NCBI GenBank assembly: GCA_016699675.1
Contig: CP064985.1
Span: forward strand, 992,001 to 1,056,000
Reading direction: 5' to 3'
Length of the DNA: 64,000 nt
DNA from: Austwickia sp.
GTDB lineage: Bacteria; Actinomycetota; Actinomycetes; Actinomycetales; Dermatophilaceae
Within the stretch, counting starts at the first letter, position 1; every line of letters starts with the position of its first letter. The notes under the pieces are model-generated. The model was given only the letters and a program-made list of their open reading frames with translations, was not told the DNA's origin and ran no database searches. A program made the position numbers and the translations under genes. Of the stretch, positions 52,985 through 61,871 are shown in pieces.

Positions 52985-53287
52985 TCAGTGGATCGTGTCC
53001 TGGGGGCCCGTGCCGTTGGCGGGGTTGGTGAAGTACGGCGGAGCCGGCTGGGGCTCCCCCGCCGACAGGAGGCGCCGCGCCGTGGGCTGGTCCGGCATCA
53101 CGAACCACAGCAGCGGGTAGATGATCAGTTGGCTGCCGGGGAGCAGCAGGAGGAGCACCATGACCAGTCGTACGGCGGCGGTGTCGGTGCCGAACTTGGC
53201 GGCGAGCCCGGAGCAGACGCCGCCGAGCCAGCGGTCGTCGCCGCGGACTAGGCCGGATTTCGCCATGGCGGTGTGGACGGAGTTCAT
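52985..53287 (-). CDS. PspC domain membrane protein
   Basis: A 100-residue PspC-like protein: SGLVRGDDRWLGGVCSGLAAKFGTDTAAVRLVMVLLLLLPGSQLIIYPLLWFVMPDQP, with the typical GGVCSGLA element and two membrane helices. PspC proteins respond to envelope stress, or act as stand-alone membrane sensors in actinobacteria. The C-terminal tail is Pro-rich and short. It lies 47 bp upstream of corA on the same strand, so both may be co-transcribed. The 53288-53507 interval has no gene I can support. Confidence 0.9.
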   Translation of the reverse strand: MNSVHTAMAKSGLVRGDDRWLGGVCSGLAAKFGTDTAAVRLVMVLLLLLPGSQLIIYPLLWFVMPDQPTARRLLSAGEPQPAPPYFTNPANGTGPQDTIH

Positions 53288-53507
53288 CGTGCGGTCCTTT
53301 CGGGCGTGACCCCTCGGGTCCGGAGTGCGGTCCGGTCGCGGGTCGAGTGCGGTCTGTCATCGCTGGGCGGAGGGCCCCTTCGGCGATAACTCCACTCTGG
53401 CCGGGTCGCGGGGACGCGACCATCGGGTGGCACCCCGAGCGGCCCCTGACCCGACCCCGACGCAGGGTCAGGCGAGATTCCCCCAATGGGGCTCGCGCTC
53501 CCCTAGC

Positions 53508-54022
53508 TCAGTGGCAACTACGCCCTGACAGGACGAACCAGGTGCCGTTCGGCCCTTGGTGGGCGACCAATTCGCGCCGCTCGGTCCGCCACGTCACCCG
53601 GTCGCTCAGGTCCTGCGCGGCCCGCCAGGCCAGGGCGGGGTCGGACCACTCCTGGGCGGCGGTGCGTAGCCAGGCGTCCAGGGCCGTGCGGGCGGTCGAC
53701 GCGCCCACGCGTCCTCGGGCATCAACGCCGCGAACGCGGTGCAGGTCCCGGTAAGGGCGGGCGGCGACCCGGCCTCGCCCGAGCCCGCGGCGGTGGGGCT
53801 CGCGGACCCCGGTCCCGTGATCGCCGTGCCCCGCGGGCTGGGCATCCCGGCCGCGACGAGCGGGTGGTCCCCGCCGACCCCGCCGGCGGCCGTCAGCACG
53901 ACGTACGAGGCGGTGACCGCCAACGCCACGCGGCGCGGGACGCCGGACAGCGTGTCGCCGCCATCAGCGCCCCCCTCGGTACCGCCGCCGGGGCGCCGGC
54001 GCCGACTCCATGAACCGCCCAT
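53508..54022 (-). pseudogene. Small membrane-anchored protein, apparently frameshifted
   Basis: From ATG 54022 (MGGSWSRRRRPGG) the first frame encodes a basic start, one membrane helix (VALAVTASYVVLTAAGGVGG) and a Gly/Ser/Pro linker up to CTAFAALMPEDA near 53705. It then loses character and ends at 53606. A second frame, 53708 to 53508, continues with an apparently real domain: ASTARTALDAWLRTAAQEWSDPALAWRAAQDLSDRVTWRTERRELV and HQGPNGTWFVLSGRSC. A single indel in GAGGACGCGTGGGCGCG would join them into about 170 residues. No family was recognised. Real pseudogene and sequencing error are both possible. Confidence 0.55.
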
Positions 54023-54123
54023 CGCGCGCCTCCTGTGTCTCGCTGCAGGTCCGCTTGACCTTCTCACCTGATCACGAGCATCTGGGGCGCACCGGAGGTT
54101 GCCCCCGTGCCATCGTGGGAGTC

Positions 54124-55185
54124 ATGGCCGTGCGATTCGACGTCACTGACCCGACCGTTCTGCCGGCGCCCGTCGTGGCCGCCCCGATGGCCGGCGGGCC
54201 ATCGACCCCGGAGCTGGTGGCCGCCGTCGCCGACGCCGGCGGGCTCGGCTTCCTGGCGGCCGGCTACGTGCCCGCGGCCGCCCTCTCCGACCAGATCACC
54301 CGCACTCGGGAGCTGACGAGTCGCCCCTTCGGGGTCAATGTGTTCGTGCCGGGCCGGGCGCCACACGGCGCTGAGCTGGAATCCCTTCGGGCCCACGTCG
54401 CGGCGTACCGCGGAGCTCTCGCCCCCGACGCCGCCCGGCTGGGCGTCACGCTGCCGGAGCCGAATTGGGCCGACGACGACGGCTGGGAGGAAAAGATCGC
54501 CCTCCTCACGCTGGTGGACCCGGTGCCGGTGGTGTCGTTCACCTTCGGGGTGCCGGGCGGGAATGTGGTCGAGGATCTGCAGGCCGTCGGCACGGCGGTG
54601 TGGGTCACGGTCACCGACCTCGCCGAGGCGCGCGCGGCCCGGGAGGTGGGCGCCGACGCGCTGGTCGTGCAGGGCTTCGACGCCGGCGGGCACCGGTCGA
54701 CGCACGACGTGGCGGACGTCCCGAACGAACTCGACCATCTCGCGCTGCTGCCCGTCCTTTCCGAAGTGGGGCTGCCGATGATCGCCGCGGGTGGCGTGAC
54801 GACGGCCGGGGACGTCTCCCGGGCGCGGGCGGCGGGCGCCGCGGCGGTGCAGGTGGGCACGGCCTTTCTCCTGACCGAGGAGGCCGGGACCAGTTCCGCC
54901 CACCGCCTGGGGCTGACCGACCCGGCACTCCGCTCGACCGTGACCCGCGCGTTCTCGGGACGCCCGGCGCGAGGCCTGGCCAACCGGTTTGCGCTGGAGC
55001 ATTCGGAGCAGGCGCCCGCGGCGTATCCCGTCGTCGACCAACTGACCAAGCCGTTGCGGGCGGAGTCGGCCGCGGCCGGCGACATCGGCGGCGTGTCCCT
55101 GTGGGCCGGGTCCGGCTGGCGGGCGGCCGCGGAGGGCCCCGCAGCTGCGGTGGTCGCCCGACTCGCCGCAGCCGACAGCCGTTGA
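54124..55185 (+). CDS. Nitronate monooxygenase (FMN-dependent)
   Basis: A 353-residue TIM-barrel flavoenzyme of the NMO family, oxidising alkyl nitronates to carbonyls and nitrite. It shows PVVAAPMAGGPSTPELVAAVADAGGLGFLAAGY, PFGVNVFVPG, VVSFTFG, ADALVVQGFDAGGHRST (His near the active site) and PMIAAGGVTTAGDVSRARAAGAAAVQVGTAFLLTEE, which hold the FMN phosphate site. ATG 54124 (MAVRFDVTDPTV) is used; the open frame reaches 54010 upstream. Its promoter lies in the 101 bp between it and the divergent frameshifted gene. Confidence 0.93.
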   Translation: MAVRFDVTDPTVLPAPVVAAPMAGGPSTPELVAAVADAGGLGFLAAGYVPAAALSDQITRTRELTSRPFGVNVFVPGRAPHGAELESLRAHVAAYRGALAPDAARLGVTLPEPNWADDDGWEEKIALLTLVDPVPVVSFTFGVPGGNVVEDLQAVGTAVWVTVTDLAEARAAREVGADALVVQGFDAGGHRSTHDVADVPNELDHLALLPVLSEVGLPMIAAGGVTTAGDVSRARAAGAAAVQVGTAFLLTEEAGTSSAHRLGLTDPALRSTVTRAFSGRPARGLANRFALEHSEQAPAAYPVVDQLTKPLRAESAAAGDIGGVSLWAGSGWRAAAEGPAAAVVARLAAADSR

Positions 55186-55394
55186 CGGAATCGACGTCAC
55201 CGCCGGTCACTCCGGTGGCATTCGCCGCGGGTGCGAGGCCGCCCGGACCGAACCGGTACCAGCACATGCGCTGGCCGACCATGAAAGGCCTCATGGGACC
55301 GCCGTGGTGTCAGTTGCGTCCGCTCAAGCCGCCCATCGTCCGCCCGCTCCGATCGGTGAGTTCGGGGTGCCCTGAGGCGATAGCGCTCCGGTCG

Positions 55395-55605
55395 GAGCGG
55401 CAGGAAGCCCACGCCCTTGCGGTGTAGCCCCAGCTGGCTCCAGGTGAGGATCTCCATGACCGCCTTGAACGTCCCGAACCCGCCGAGCAGCGCCAGGAAC
55501 GCGTCCGAGCGCTCGGCCATCAGCGCCTTGCGGGCGGGCATCGACGGCACGACGTGCAACGCCGTCAGCCCCCGGCGATGGGGCCCACGACCCCGAGCCG
55601 GGGCG
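55395..55605 (-). pseudogene. Remnant of a LOG-family (cytokinin riboside phosphoribohydrolase-like) gene
   Basis: The frame reads RGLTALHVVPSMPARKALMAERSDAFLALLGGFGTFKAVMEILTWSQLGLHRKGVGF. This matches the central part of LOG/TIGR00730 proteins, in which PGGxGTxxE binds and cleaves nucleoside 5'-phosphates. Here the motif has decayed to LGGFGTFKA: the Pro and the catalytic Glu are gone, and both the N-terminal half and the C-terminal part are missing. It lies just downstream of the TetR gene on the same strand. The rest of 55186-55613 shows nothing else. Confidence 0.75.
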
Positions 55606-55613
55606 TGCTGGTG

Positions 55614-56216
55614 TCAGGACGGTCGAGCGGGATGGCCGACGACTCCGTCGCGGAGCGCCCGCTGCAGGAACTGCAGGGTCTCCCGGGTGGTCCGCTCCAG
55701 GTCGGCGCCGTGCTCGACCAGCGCCACGGCGCCCGCGATCACCCCGTTCGCCAGCGCGGTGGTCGTCGCGACATCCTCGGCCCCTGACGCCGCGACGATC
55801 TCGCGCAGCGGCCGGGCCACCTCGTCGTGGAGCTCCCGCAGCCGCACCCGGCAGGCGGCGGGCAGCTCGACCCCTACCAGCCGCGTCGGGGAGTGCCCAC
55901 GGCGGGCCGTCTCCAGGGTGGCCCGCACGTACGCCGCAATGCGCTCGTCCACGTCCTGTCCGGCCCGGCTCAGCGCGGCATCCAGGTCGGCCTGGCTGGC
56001 CACGAACAGCTGCTCGATGGCGGCGCCCAACAGCTCGCCGCTCGTGGGGAAGTACTGATACACGCTCGTCCGCGCCAGGCCCGTCATCTTGGCGACCGCC
56101 GCCGGCGTCAGCGCGGTCGGCCCCTCGCTGACCAGCAGCTCCACCGCGTTGTCCACCACCGCGCGGCGCCGCATGGCGCGGTGCTCGGCAACGGTCGGGG
56201 CCTCGATCTTGGGCAC
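55614..56216 (-). CDS. TetR family regulator
   Basis: A 200-residue regulator. The helix-turn-helix domain is RRAVVDNAVELLVSEGPTALTPAAVAKMTGLARTSVYQYFPTSGELLGAAI; the ligand domain follows (VGVELPAACRVRLRELHDEVARPLREIV). GTG 56216 (VPKIEAPTVAEHRAMRRR) is chosen because AAGGAG lies 8 bp upstream. It follows the activase gene on the same strand with a 100-bp gap, so it could be in the same transcript or have its own promoter. Ligand unknown. Confidence 0.9.
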   Translation of the reverse strand: MPKIEAPTVAEHRAMRRRAVVDNAVELLVSEGPTALTPAAVAKMTGLARTSVYQYFPTSGELLGAAIEQLFVASQADLDAALSRAGQDVDERIAAYVRATLETARRGHSPTRLVGVELPAACRVRLRELHDEVARPLREIVAASGAEDVATTTALANGVIAGAVALVEHGADLERTTRETLQFLQRALRDGVVGHPARPS

Positions 56217-56316
56217 GGCGCGCTCCTTCTGGGCCCACGGGGGCGAATGCTGGCAGTGTACGTCCAGCTCGCCAGGTCCTCGCAGGTCACCGCCCGACGC
56301 CAACCCGGTCGGGTCC

Positions 56317-59300
56317 TCAGCGAGCGGTGTAGCTGACCAGGTCGTCGTCGTACGGCGTACCGTCCAGGTCGTCGTGATGCGGCACCGCCGCGCGCTGCAT
56401 CGCGGTCGAGATCATCAGCTTGATCCGGTTGAGCTGGTTGACCGCGCTGGCCCCGGGGTCGTAGTCGACGGAGACGATGTTGGCCTGGGGGTAGCGGCGC
56501 CGCAGCTCCCGGAACATGCCCTTGCCGGTGACGTGGTTGGGCAGACACGCGAATGGCTGGGCGCAGATGATGTTGGGCACGCCCTCCTCGATGAGGCTGA
56601 TCATCTCGGCGGTGAGATACCAGCCCTCCCCCGCCTGATTCCCCAGCGAGACCACCTCGGCGGCCTTGGCGGCCAGCTCGTCGATCGGCTCGGGCACGTC
56701 GAACTTGCCGCTACGCCGCAGCGCCCGCACGGCCGGCGCCTGGTAGCGCTCCAGCAGCGCCTTCACCCCGCGCTTGACGAACCGGGCGCGCTCGCCCACG
56801 CCGTACTGCTCGAAGTTCCAGTGCGCGGTCGCGACCGAGTTGAGCACGAACCCCAGCAGGCCCGGCAGCACCGCCTCGCAGCCCTCGGACTCGACGACCC
56901 GCACGACGTCGTTGTTGGCGTCCGGGTGGAACTTGACCAGGATCTCCCCCACGATGCCGACGCGCGGTCGGCGCGGCTCGGGACGCAGCGGGAGCCGGTC
57001 GAAGTCGCGGACGATCCGCTCGATCATCCACCGGTAGCCGACCCGCCGGCCGAGGGTGTCGGACCAGCCGTAGCCGATGAAGTACTCGCGCACGACGTCG
57101 TTCCAGGTCCGGTAGAGGCGGTCGGCGGAGCCGGGGATGGCCTCGTACGGCCGGGTCCGCAACAGCGCCGTCTGCAGCATGTCGCCGAGCACCATGGCCT
57201 GGATGACGCGGTGCAGCATCGGCACGGTGAACGAGAAGCCCGGGGTGTCCTCGAGCCCGTACGCCGAGAGGGCCAGCACCGGGACCTGCGCGAACCCCGC
57301 CTCGGCCAGGCCCTTGCGCAGCAGCGCGGCGTAGTTCGTCGCCCGGCACATGCCGCCGGTCTGGCTGATGATGACGGTGCAGTTGTCGGGGTCGTACTCG
57401 CCGGAGCGCAGCGCGTCGAGCAGCTGGCCGATGAGCACGATCGCGGGGAAGCAGGCGTCGTTGTTGACGTGCTTGAGGCCGAGTTCCATAGCCTCGGGTC
57501 GGGCGTGCTCGAGCAGCCGTACGTCGTAGCCGCTGCGCCGCAGCACCGCCTCGAACAGGCGCCACTGGATCGGGGCCATCTGCGGCAGCAGGATCGTGTG
57601 CTTCTCGGCCATTTCCTTGGTGAAGACCGGCGGCGCCTCGACCGTGGCGAGCTGCTCGGCGGCCCGCCCGGCCGCGGCCTGCCCATCCCGCTCGCGGGTG
57701 GCCGCCTGCAGCGAGCGGAGCCGGATCCGGGCAGCCCCCAGGCTGGACACCTCGTCGATCTTGAGGACGGTGTAGACCTTGCCGCGCTCGGCGAGGAGCT
57801 CTGCCACCTGGTCGCCGGTGATCGCGTCGATCCCGCAGCCGAAGCTGTTGAGCTGGACCAGTTCGAGGTCGTCGCGGGTGCCGACGAAGGCGGCGGCCTC
57901 GTAGAGCCGGGAGTGGTAGGCCCATTGGTCGCGCACCCGCAGCGGCCGGGGCGCCAGCGCGACGGGCTCGCCGTCCACGGTGCTGCCGCCGCCCAGGCCG
58001 ACGACCGAGTCCTCGGTGAGCACAGCGAGGCCGAGCGAGTTGATCAGCTCGGGGATGCCGTGGTGCACCTCCGGGTCGCAGTGGTACGGGCGCCCGGCCA
58101 GCACGATCCCGCGCGTCCCGGTCCGCTCCATGACCTCCAGCGCGTCGCGACCCATCGCCCGGATGTCCTCGCGGACCTGCGCGTCCTCGGCGTACCCCGC
58201 CGCCACCGCGGCCGCCATCTCCGCCCGGTCGATGCCCCAGTCGGCGAAGACCCCGCACAGCCGGTCCACCAGCAGCTCGCGGTCGGCCAGCGACAGGAAG
58301 GGGCGGATGAGCCGTACGTCGTGGTCGCGCAGCGTCTCGACGTTGTTGCCGATGACCTCGGGGTAGCTCATCACCACCGGGCAGTTGTAGTGGTTGTCGG
58401 CGGCTGCGACGAGCTGCTGCTCGTAGGCGATGCAGGGGTAGAAGATCGTCCGGACGCCGCGCGCCACGAGGTCCTCGACGTGGCCGTGGGCCAGCTTGGC
58501 CGGGTAGCAGACGTTCTCGGAGGGGATCGAGTCCATCCCGGCCTCGAACAGCGCGTGGTCGCTGCGGCCGGACAGCTGCACCCGAAAGCCGAGGCGGGTC
58601 AGGATCGTGAACCAGAACGGGTAGTTCTCGTACATGTTCAGCGCCCGCGGGATCCCGATGTCGCCGCGGGTGGCCTCGCGTTCGGTGAGCCGCCGGTAGG
58701 CGAACAGCCGCTGGTACTTGGCCTCGACCACGTTCGGCAGCGTCGACTTGGCCCGCCGCTTGGCCGACGCCGGGTCCGGGTCGGCGCCGCGGTCGCAGCG
58801 GTTGCCGGTGACGTGCCGCGAGCCGTCGCCGAAGGTCGAGGTGGTGAGCTGGCAGTGGTTCTGGCACAGGGCACAGTCGCCCAGCTCGGTCTCGTGCGAG
58901 AACGTCGCGAGCTCGTCGAGGGTGAGCAGGCGCGACGTCGCGCTGGGCAGGCCCCGGCGCAGGGTCGGCATCCCCAGGGCGACCGGCACCGTGTGGCCGA
59001 TCCGCGCCACGTCGTGGGCGTGGCCCGCGTGCGGGTCGGGCTCGACCGGCAGGGACGCCCGGACCCAGCCGTCGACGGCGCTGCCGGGCAACCCGTCCTG
59101 ATACCGCTGCCGGGCGATGAGGGCCGCCCCGAAGGCGCCCATGAGCCCGCTGATATCCGGACGGACGACTTCGCGTTCGGTCAGGAGCTCAAACGCCCGC
59201 AGGACCGCGTCGTTGAGGAACGTGCCGCCCTGAACGACGACGCGCTCGCCGAGCTGGTCTGAGTCCTTGAGCTTGATGACCTTGTACAGCGCGTTGCGGA

Positions 59301-60909
59301 CCACCGAGTACGACAGCCCCGCGGAGATTTCGCCGACACCGGCGCCCTCCTTCTGTGCCTGCTTTACGGCCGAATTCATGAAGACGGTGCAGCGGCTGCC
59401 GAGGTCCACCGGCGCCGTGGCGTCCAGCGCCTCGGCGGCGAACGCGCCGATGTCGCGGCCCATCGTCGCGGCGAACGTCGACAGGAACGATCCGCACCCG
59501 GAGCTGCACGCCTCGTTCACAGAAATAGAGTCGATGACCCCGGATTTGATACGCAGGTACTTCATGTCCTGGCCGCCGATGTCGATGACGCTGGTCACCC
59601 CGGGCGCCAGGAACTCGGCCGCGCGGTAGTGCGCCATCGTCTCGATCTCGCCGTCGTCGGCGTGCAGGGCGGCCTTGACCAGGCCCTCGCCGTACCCAGT
59701 CACGCATGTGCGCGCGATGGTGGCGGTCGCCGGGAGCGCCTCGCGGATGGCGGTGAGGATGCGTACGGCGCCGTCGACGGGGTCGCCCTCGTTGGAGGCG
59801 TAGTGCGAGAACAGCAGGCGGCGCTCGTCGTCGAGGAGCACCGCCTTGATGGTCGTGGAGCCGGCGTCGATGCCGAGGTAGCACGGTCCGGTGGTGCTGC
59901 CCAGGTCCGCCCGCGGCACCTGGTGCTGCCGGTGCCGGGCGACGAACTCGGCGCGTTCGCTCGCGTCGGCGAAGAGCGGCCGCATCCGGTGCGTCTCGCC
60001 GGCGCCGCGCTCGGCGGTGCGGGCGCGGCGGACCACGTCGGCCAGGGCGACCGGCTCGCCGCGGGCCAGCAGGGCCGCGCCGACCGCGACGTACAGCTGG
60101 GCCTTGGCTGGCGTGTGGAAGCCCTCGACCTGCCCGGCGAGGGCGCGCTCGAAGGCCGTCCGCAGCTGCGGGAGGAAGAACAGCGGGCCGCCGAGGAAGA
60201 CGACGTGGCCGCGGATCGGGCGGCCGCAGGCGAGGCCCGCGATCGTCTGGTTGACGACCGCCGCGAAGATCGAGGCGGCGAGGTCGGTGTGCGCGGCACC
60301 TTCGTTGAGCAGCGGCTGCAGGTCCGACTTGGCGAAGACGCCGCAGCGCGAGGCGATGGGATAGAGGGTGCCGTAGCGGGCGGCGAGCGCGTCCAGACCG
60401 CTCGCGTCGGTGTGCAGCAGCGTCGCCATCTGGTCGATGAACGCGCCGGTGCCGCCCGCGCAGGTGCCGTTCATGCGCTGCTCGGGAACCGGGTGCAGGT
60501 AGGTGATCTTGGCGTCCTCGCCGCCGAGCTCGATGATGACATCGGTATCGGCGTCGTACCGGCGGATGGCCTCGGTCTCGGCGATGACCTCCTGCACGAA
60601 CGGCAGGCCCACGGCCTGGGCGACGGACAGCCCGCCGGATCCGGTGACCGCGCCGCGAACGAGGGCGTCGGGGAACTGGGTGAGCACGTCGTCGAACAGC
60701 GCGTCGAGTTCGCCGGCGATGTCCGCGTGGTGGCGCCGGTAGGTCTGGAAGTGCAGCCGGTCGCCGTCGGCGTCGCGGCCGGGCTCCAGGAGCACCAGCT
60801 TGATCGTGGTCGAGCCAATGTCGATGCCCATCCGCAGGACGGTGCCGGCTCGCGGCGGACCGGCGGCGGGAGCCAGGGCACCGACCTGGGGCGACGTCAT
60901 GGCCTCCAT
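56317..60909 (-). CDS. Giant acyl-CoA dehydratase activase (two BadF/HgdC ATPase domains plus DUF2229)
   Basis: A 1530-residue protein. Two ASKHA-fold activator domains lie in tandem: the first near residues 25-290 (GIDIGSTTIKLVLLEPG, NGTCAGGTGAF, SRCGVFAKSD), the second near 340-600 (LGIDAGSTTIKAVLLDD, NEACSSGCGSFL, GSRCTVFMNS). In HgdC-type activators these two Cys sites hold a [4Fe-4S] cluster at the dimer interface and pass electrons to 2-hydroxyacyl-CoA dehydratases at the cost of ATP; all four Cys are present. A C-terminal DUF2229 part contains LCQNHCQL, YPFWFTILTRLGFRVQLS, SENVCYPAKLAHGHV and IFYPCIAYEQQ. ATG 60909 follows GGAGG by 7 bp. No dehydratase subunits are nearby. Such proteins are typical of anaerobes; the substrate is unknown. 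Confidence 0.9.
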   Translation of the reverse strand: MEAMTSPQVGALAPAAGPPRAGTVLRMGIDIGSTTIKLVLLEPGRDADGDRLHFQTYRRHHADIAGELDALFDDVLTQFPDALVRGAVTGSGGLSVAQAVGLPFVQEVIAETEAIRRYDADTDVIIELGGEDAKITYLHPVPEQRMNGTCAGGTGAFIDQMATLLHTDASGLDALAARYGTLYPIASRCGVFAKSDLQPLLNEGAAHTDLAASIFAAVVNQTIAGLACGRPIRGHVVFLGGPLFFLPQLRTAFERALAGQVEGFHTPAKAQLYVAVGAALLARGEPVALADVVRRARTAERGAGETHRMRPLFADASERAEFVARHRQHQVPRADLGSTTGPCYLGIDAGSTTIKAVLLDDERRLLFSHYASNEGDPVDGAVRILTAIREALPATATIARTCVTGYGEGLVKAALHADDGEIETMAHYRAAEFLAPGVTSVIDIGGQDMKYLRIKSGVIDSISVNEACSSGCGSFLSTFAATMGRDIGAFAAEALDATAPVDLGSRCTVFMNSAVKQAQKEGAGVGEISAGLSYSVVRNALYKVIKLKDSDQLGERVVVQGGTFLNDAVLRAFELLTEREVVRPDISGLMGAFGAALIARQRYQDGLPGSAVDGWVRASLPVEPDPHAGHAHDVARIGHTVPVALGMPTLRRGLPSATSRLLTLDELATFSHETELGDCALCQNHCQLTTSTFGDGSRHVTGNRCDRGADPDPASAKRRAKSTLPNVVEAKYQRLFAYRRLTEREATRGDIGIPRALNMYENYPFWFTILTRLGFRVQLSGRSDHALFEAGMDSIPSENVCYPAKLAHGHVEDLVARGVRTIFYPCIAYEQQLVAAADNHYNCPVVMSYPEVIGNNVETLRDHDVRLIRPFLSLADRELLVDRLCGVFADWGIDRAEMAAAVAAGYAEDAQVREDIRAMGRDALEVMERTGTRGIVLAGRPYHCDPEVHHGIPELINSLGLAVLTEDSVVGLGGGSTVDGEPVALAPRPLRVRDQWAYHSRLYEAAAFVGTRDDLELVQLNSFGCGIDAITGDQVAELLAERGKVYTVLKIDEVSSLGAARIRLRSLQAATRERDGQAAAGRAAEQLATVEAPPVFTKEMAEKHTILLPQMAPIQWRLFEAVLRRSGYDVRLLEHARPEAMELGLKHVNNDACFPAIVLIGQLLDALRSGEYDPDNCTVIISQTGGMCRATNYAALLRKGLAEAGFAQVPVLALSAYGLEDTPGFSFTVPMLHRVIQAMVLGDMLQTALLRTRPYEAIPGSADRLYRTWNDVVREYFIGYGWSDTLGRRVGYRWMIERIVRDFDRLPLRPEPRRPRVGIVGEILVKFHPDANNDVVRVVESEGCEAVLPGLLGFVLNSVATAHWNFEQYGVGERARFVKRGVKALLERYQAPAVRALRRSGKFDVPEPIDELAAKAAEVVSLGNQAGEGWYLTAEMISLIEEGVPNIICAQPFACLPNHVTGKGMFRELRRRYPQANIVSVDYDPGASAVNQLNRIKLMISTAMQRAAVPHHDDLDGTPYDDDLVSYTAR

Positions 60910-61018
60910 CGGCGAACCTCCGGCTCCCGCGAAGGGCCCCGCTGCTCGAGCGCCCTCCCGCGCTGGGCCCCGCGGCCCGAGCGCGTGATACACCGAACCT
61001 AGTCGGCGACGCGGCTTT

Positions 61019-61034
61019 TTTCAACGCGTTGAAA
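61019..61034. promoter_or_regulatory. Perfect palindrome, candidate TetR operator
   Basis: TTTCAACGCGTTGAAA is a perfect 16-bp palindrome, between the divergent activase (start 60909) and TetR (start 61135) genes. Shape and length fit TetR operators, so the regulator at 61135 probably controls itself and the activase gene. It is preceded by a T-run (61015-61020). Confidence 0.75.
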
Positions 61035-61134
61035 TGCGCGTGTCGTCGCGTGCTGGGCCGGGGTTGCCTCACGAAGTCCTGTGACTCGCCCGGGATCGCT
61101 GGTCACCGCCGCGGGGTGGATCTACCCTGCGGTC

Positions 61135-61755
61135 GTGACCTCCACCTCCGCCGGGCGCCGCGGCCCCCGCACCGCCGACGCCGCCGACACGCGCGCCGCC
61201 ATCCTGCGCGAGGCGCGGCGCGCGTTCGCGGAGGGCGGGTACGCCGGGACGTCGCTGCGCCAGGTGGCCCAACGGGCGGGGGTCGACGCGTCGCTGCTGA
61301 GCTACTACTTCGGCTCCAAGGAGAACCTGTTCACCGCGGCGATGGAGCTGCCGGCCAGCCCCCGCGAGGTGGTGGTCCGGGCCCTGGAGGAGCCGCGGGA
61401 CCGGCTCGGCGAGGCCCTCGTGCGAGGGATGCTCGCGGCCTGGGCGGACGAGGAGAGCCGCCTCGCCGCCCGCGGGGTGCTGCAGTCGCTGTCGACCCGG
61501 ACCGACTTCGGCGAGACGCTGATCGACTACGCGGGCGAGCACGTGGTCGGCCCGCTCGCGGCGGCATTGGGTACGCCGGACGCGGCGTACCGCGCCACCC
61601 TCGCCCTGACCCAACTGACGGGGCTGGCGATCGCGCGCCACGTGGTCGAGGCCGGGCCGATCGCGGGGGCGCTGGACGACCAGCTGGTGGCGACCGTCGG
61701 CCCGGTGGTACAGCACTACCTGACCGGAGACCTGGCAACCCCGCCGGCTCACTAG
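61135..61755 (+). CDS. TetR family regulator, divergent from the activase gene
   Basis: A 206-residue regulator with the helix-turn-helix DTRAAILREARRAFAEGGYAGTSLRQVAQRAGVDASLLSYYFGSKENLFTAAM and a ligand domain ending in HVVEAGPIAGALDDQLVATVGPVVQHYL. GTG 61135 (VTSTSAGRRGPRTADAADTR) gives a usual N-terminus; GTG 61081 would add 18 residues and reach closer to the palindrome. Its position suggests that it represses the 1530-residue activase through TTTCAACGCGTTGAAA. Its stop is followed by palindrome copy 5. Confidence 0.91.
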   Translation: MTSTSAGRRGPRTADAADTRAAILREARRAFAEGGYAGTSLRQVAQRAGVDASLLSYYFGSKENLFTAAMELPASPREVVVRALEEPRDRLGEALVRGMLAAWADEESRLAARGVLQSLSTRTDFGETLIDYAGEHVVGPLAAALGTPDAAYRATLALTQLTGLAIARHVVEAGPIAGALDDQLVATVGPVVQHYLTGDLATPPAH

Positions 61756-61770
61756 GTGTGCTGCCGTCCT

Positions 61771-61843
61771 GACCGTTCGTGACCAGCCCGTTAGGTGCCA
61801 TGGCACCCTTTGCGCAGGTCACGAACGGTCGTCCTGTGGATAA
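61771..61843. repeat. 60-bp palindrome, copy 5, with DnaA-box sequence
   Basis: Core 61771-61830; both arms are perfect (GACCGTTCGTGACC and GGTCACGAACGGTC) around GGTGCCATGGCACC. TGTGGATAA (61835-61843), the complement of TTATCCACA, follows after four bases. It lies between the convergent tetR and cysN genes. The same order and spacing are found in copy 2. Confidence 0.93.
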
Positions 61844-61871
61844 CTCGTCCCTCGCGGTCCGACGCGGAGCC

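Noticed and set aside
53493..53570. tRNA-like sequence (CCCTAGCTCAGTGGCAACTA)
   Set aside because: The D-arm resemblance is good, but there is no matching acceptor stem, anticodon arm or GTTCGAnnC T-arm, and it overlaps a coding-like frame.
56089..59262. Plus-strand open frame of 1057 codons opposite the activase gene
   Set aside because: An antisense shadow; the minus-strand product has clear activator motifs.
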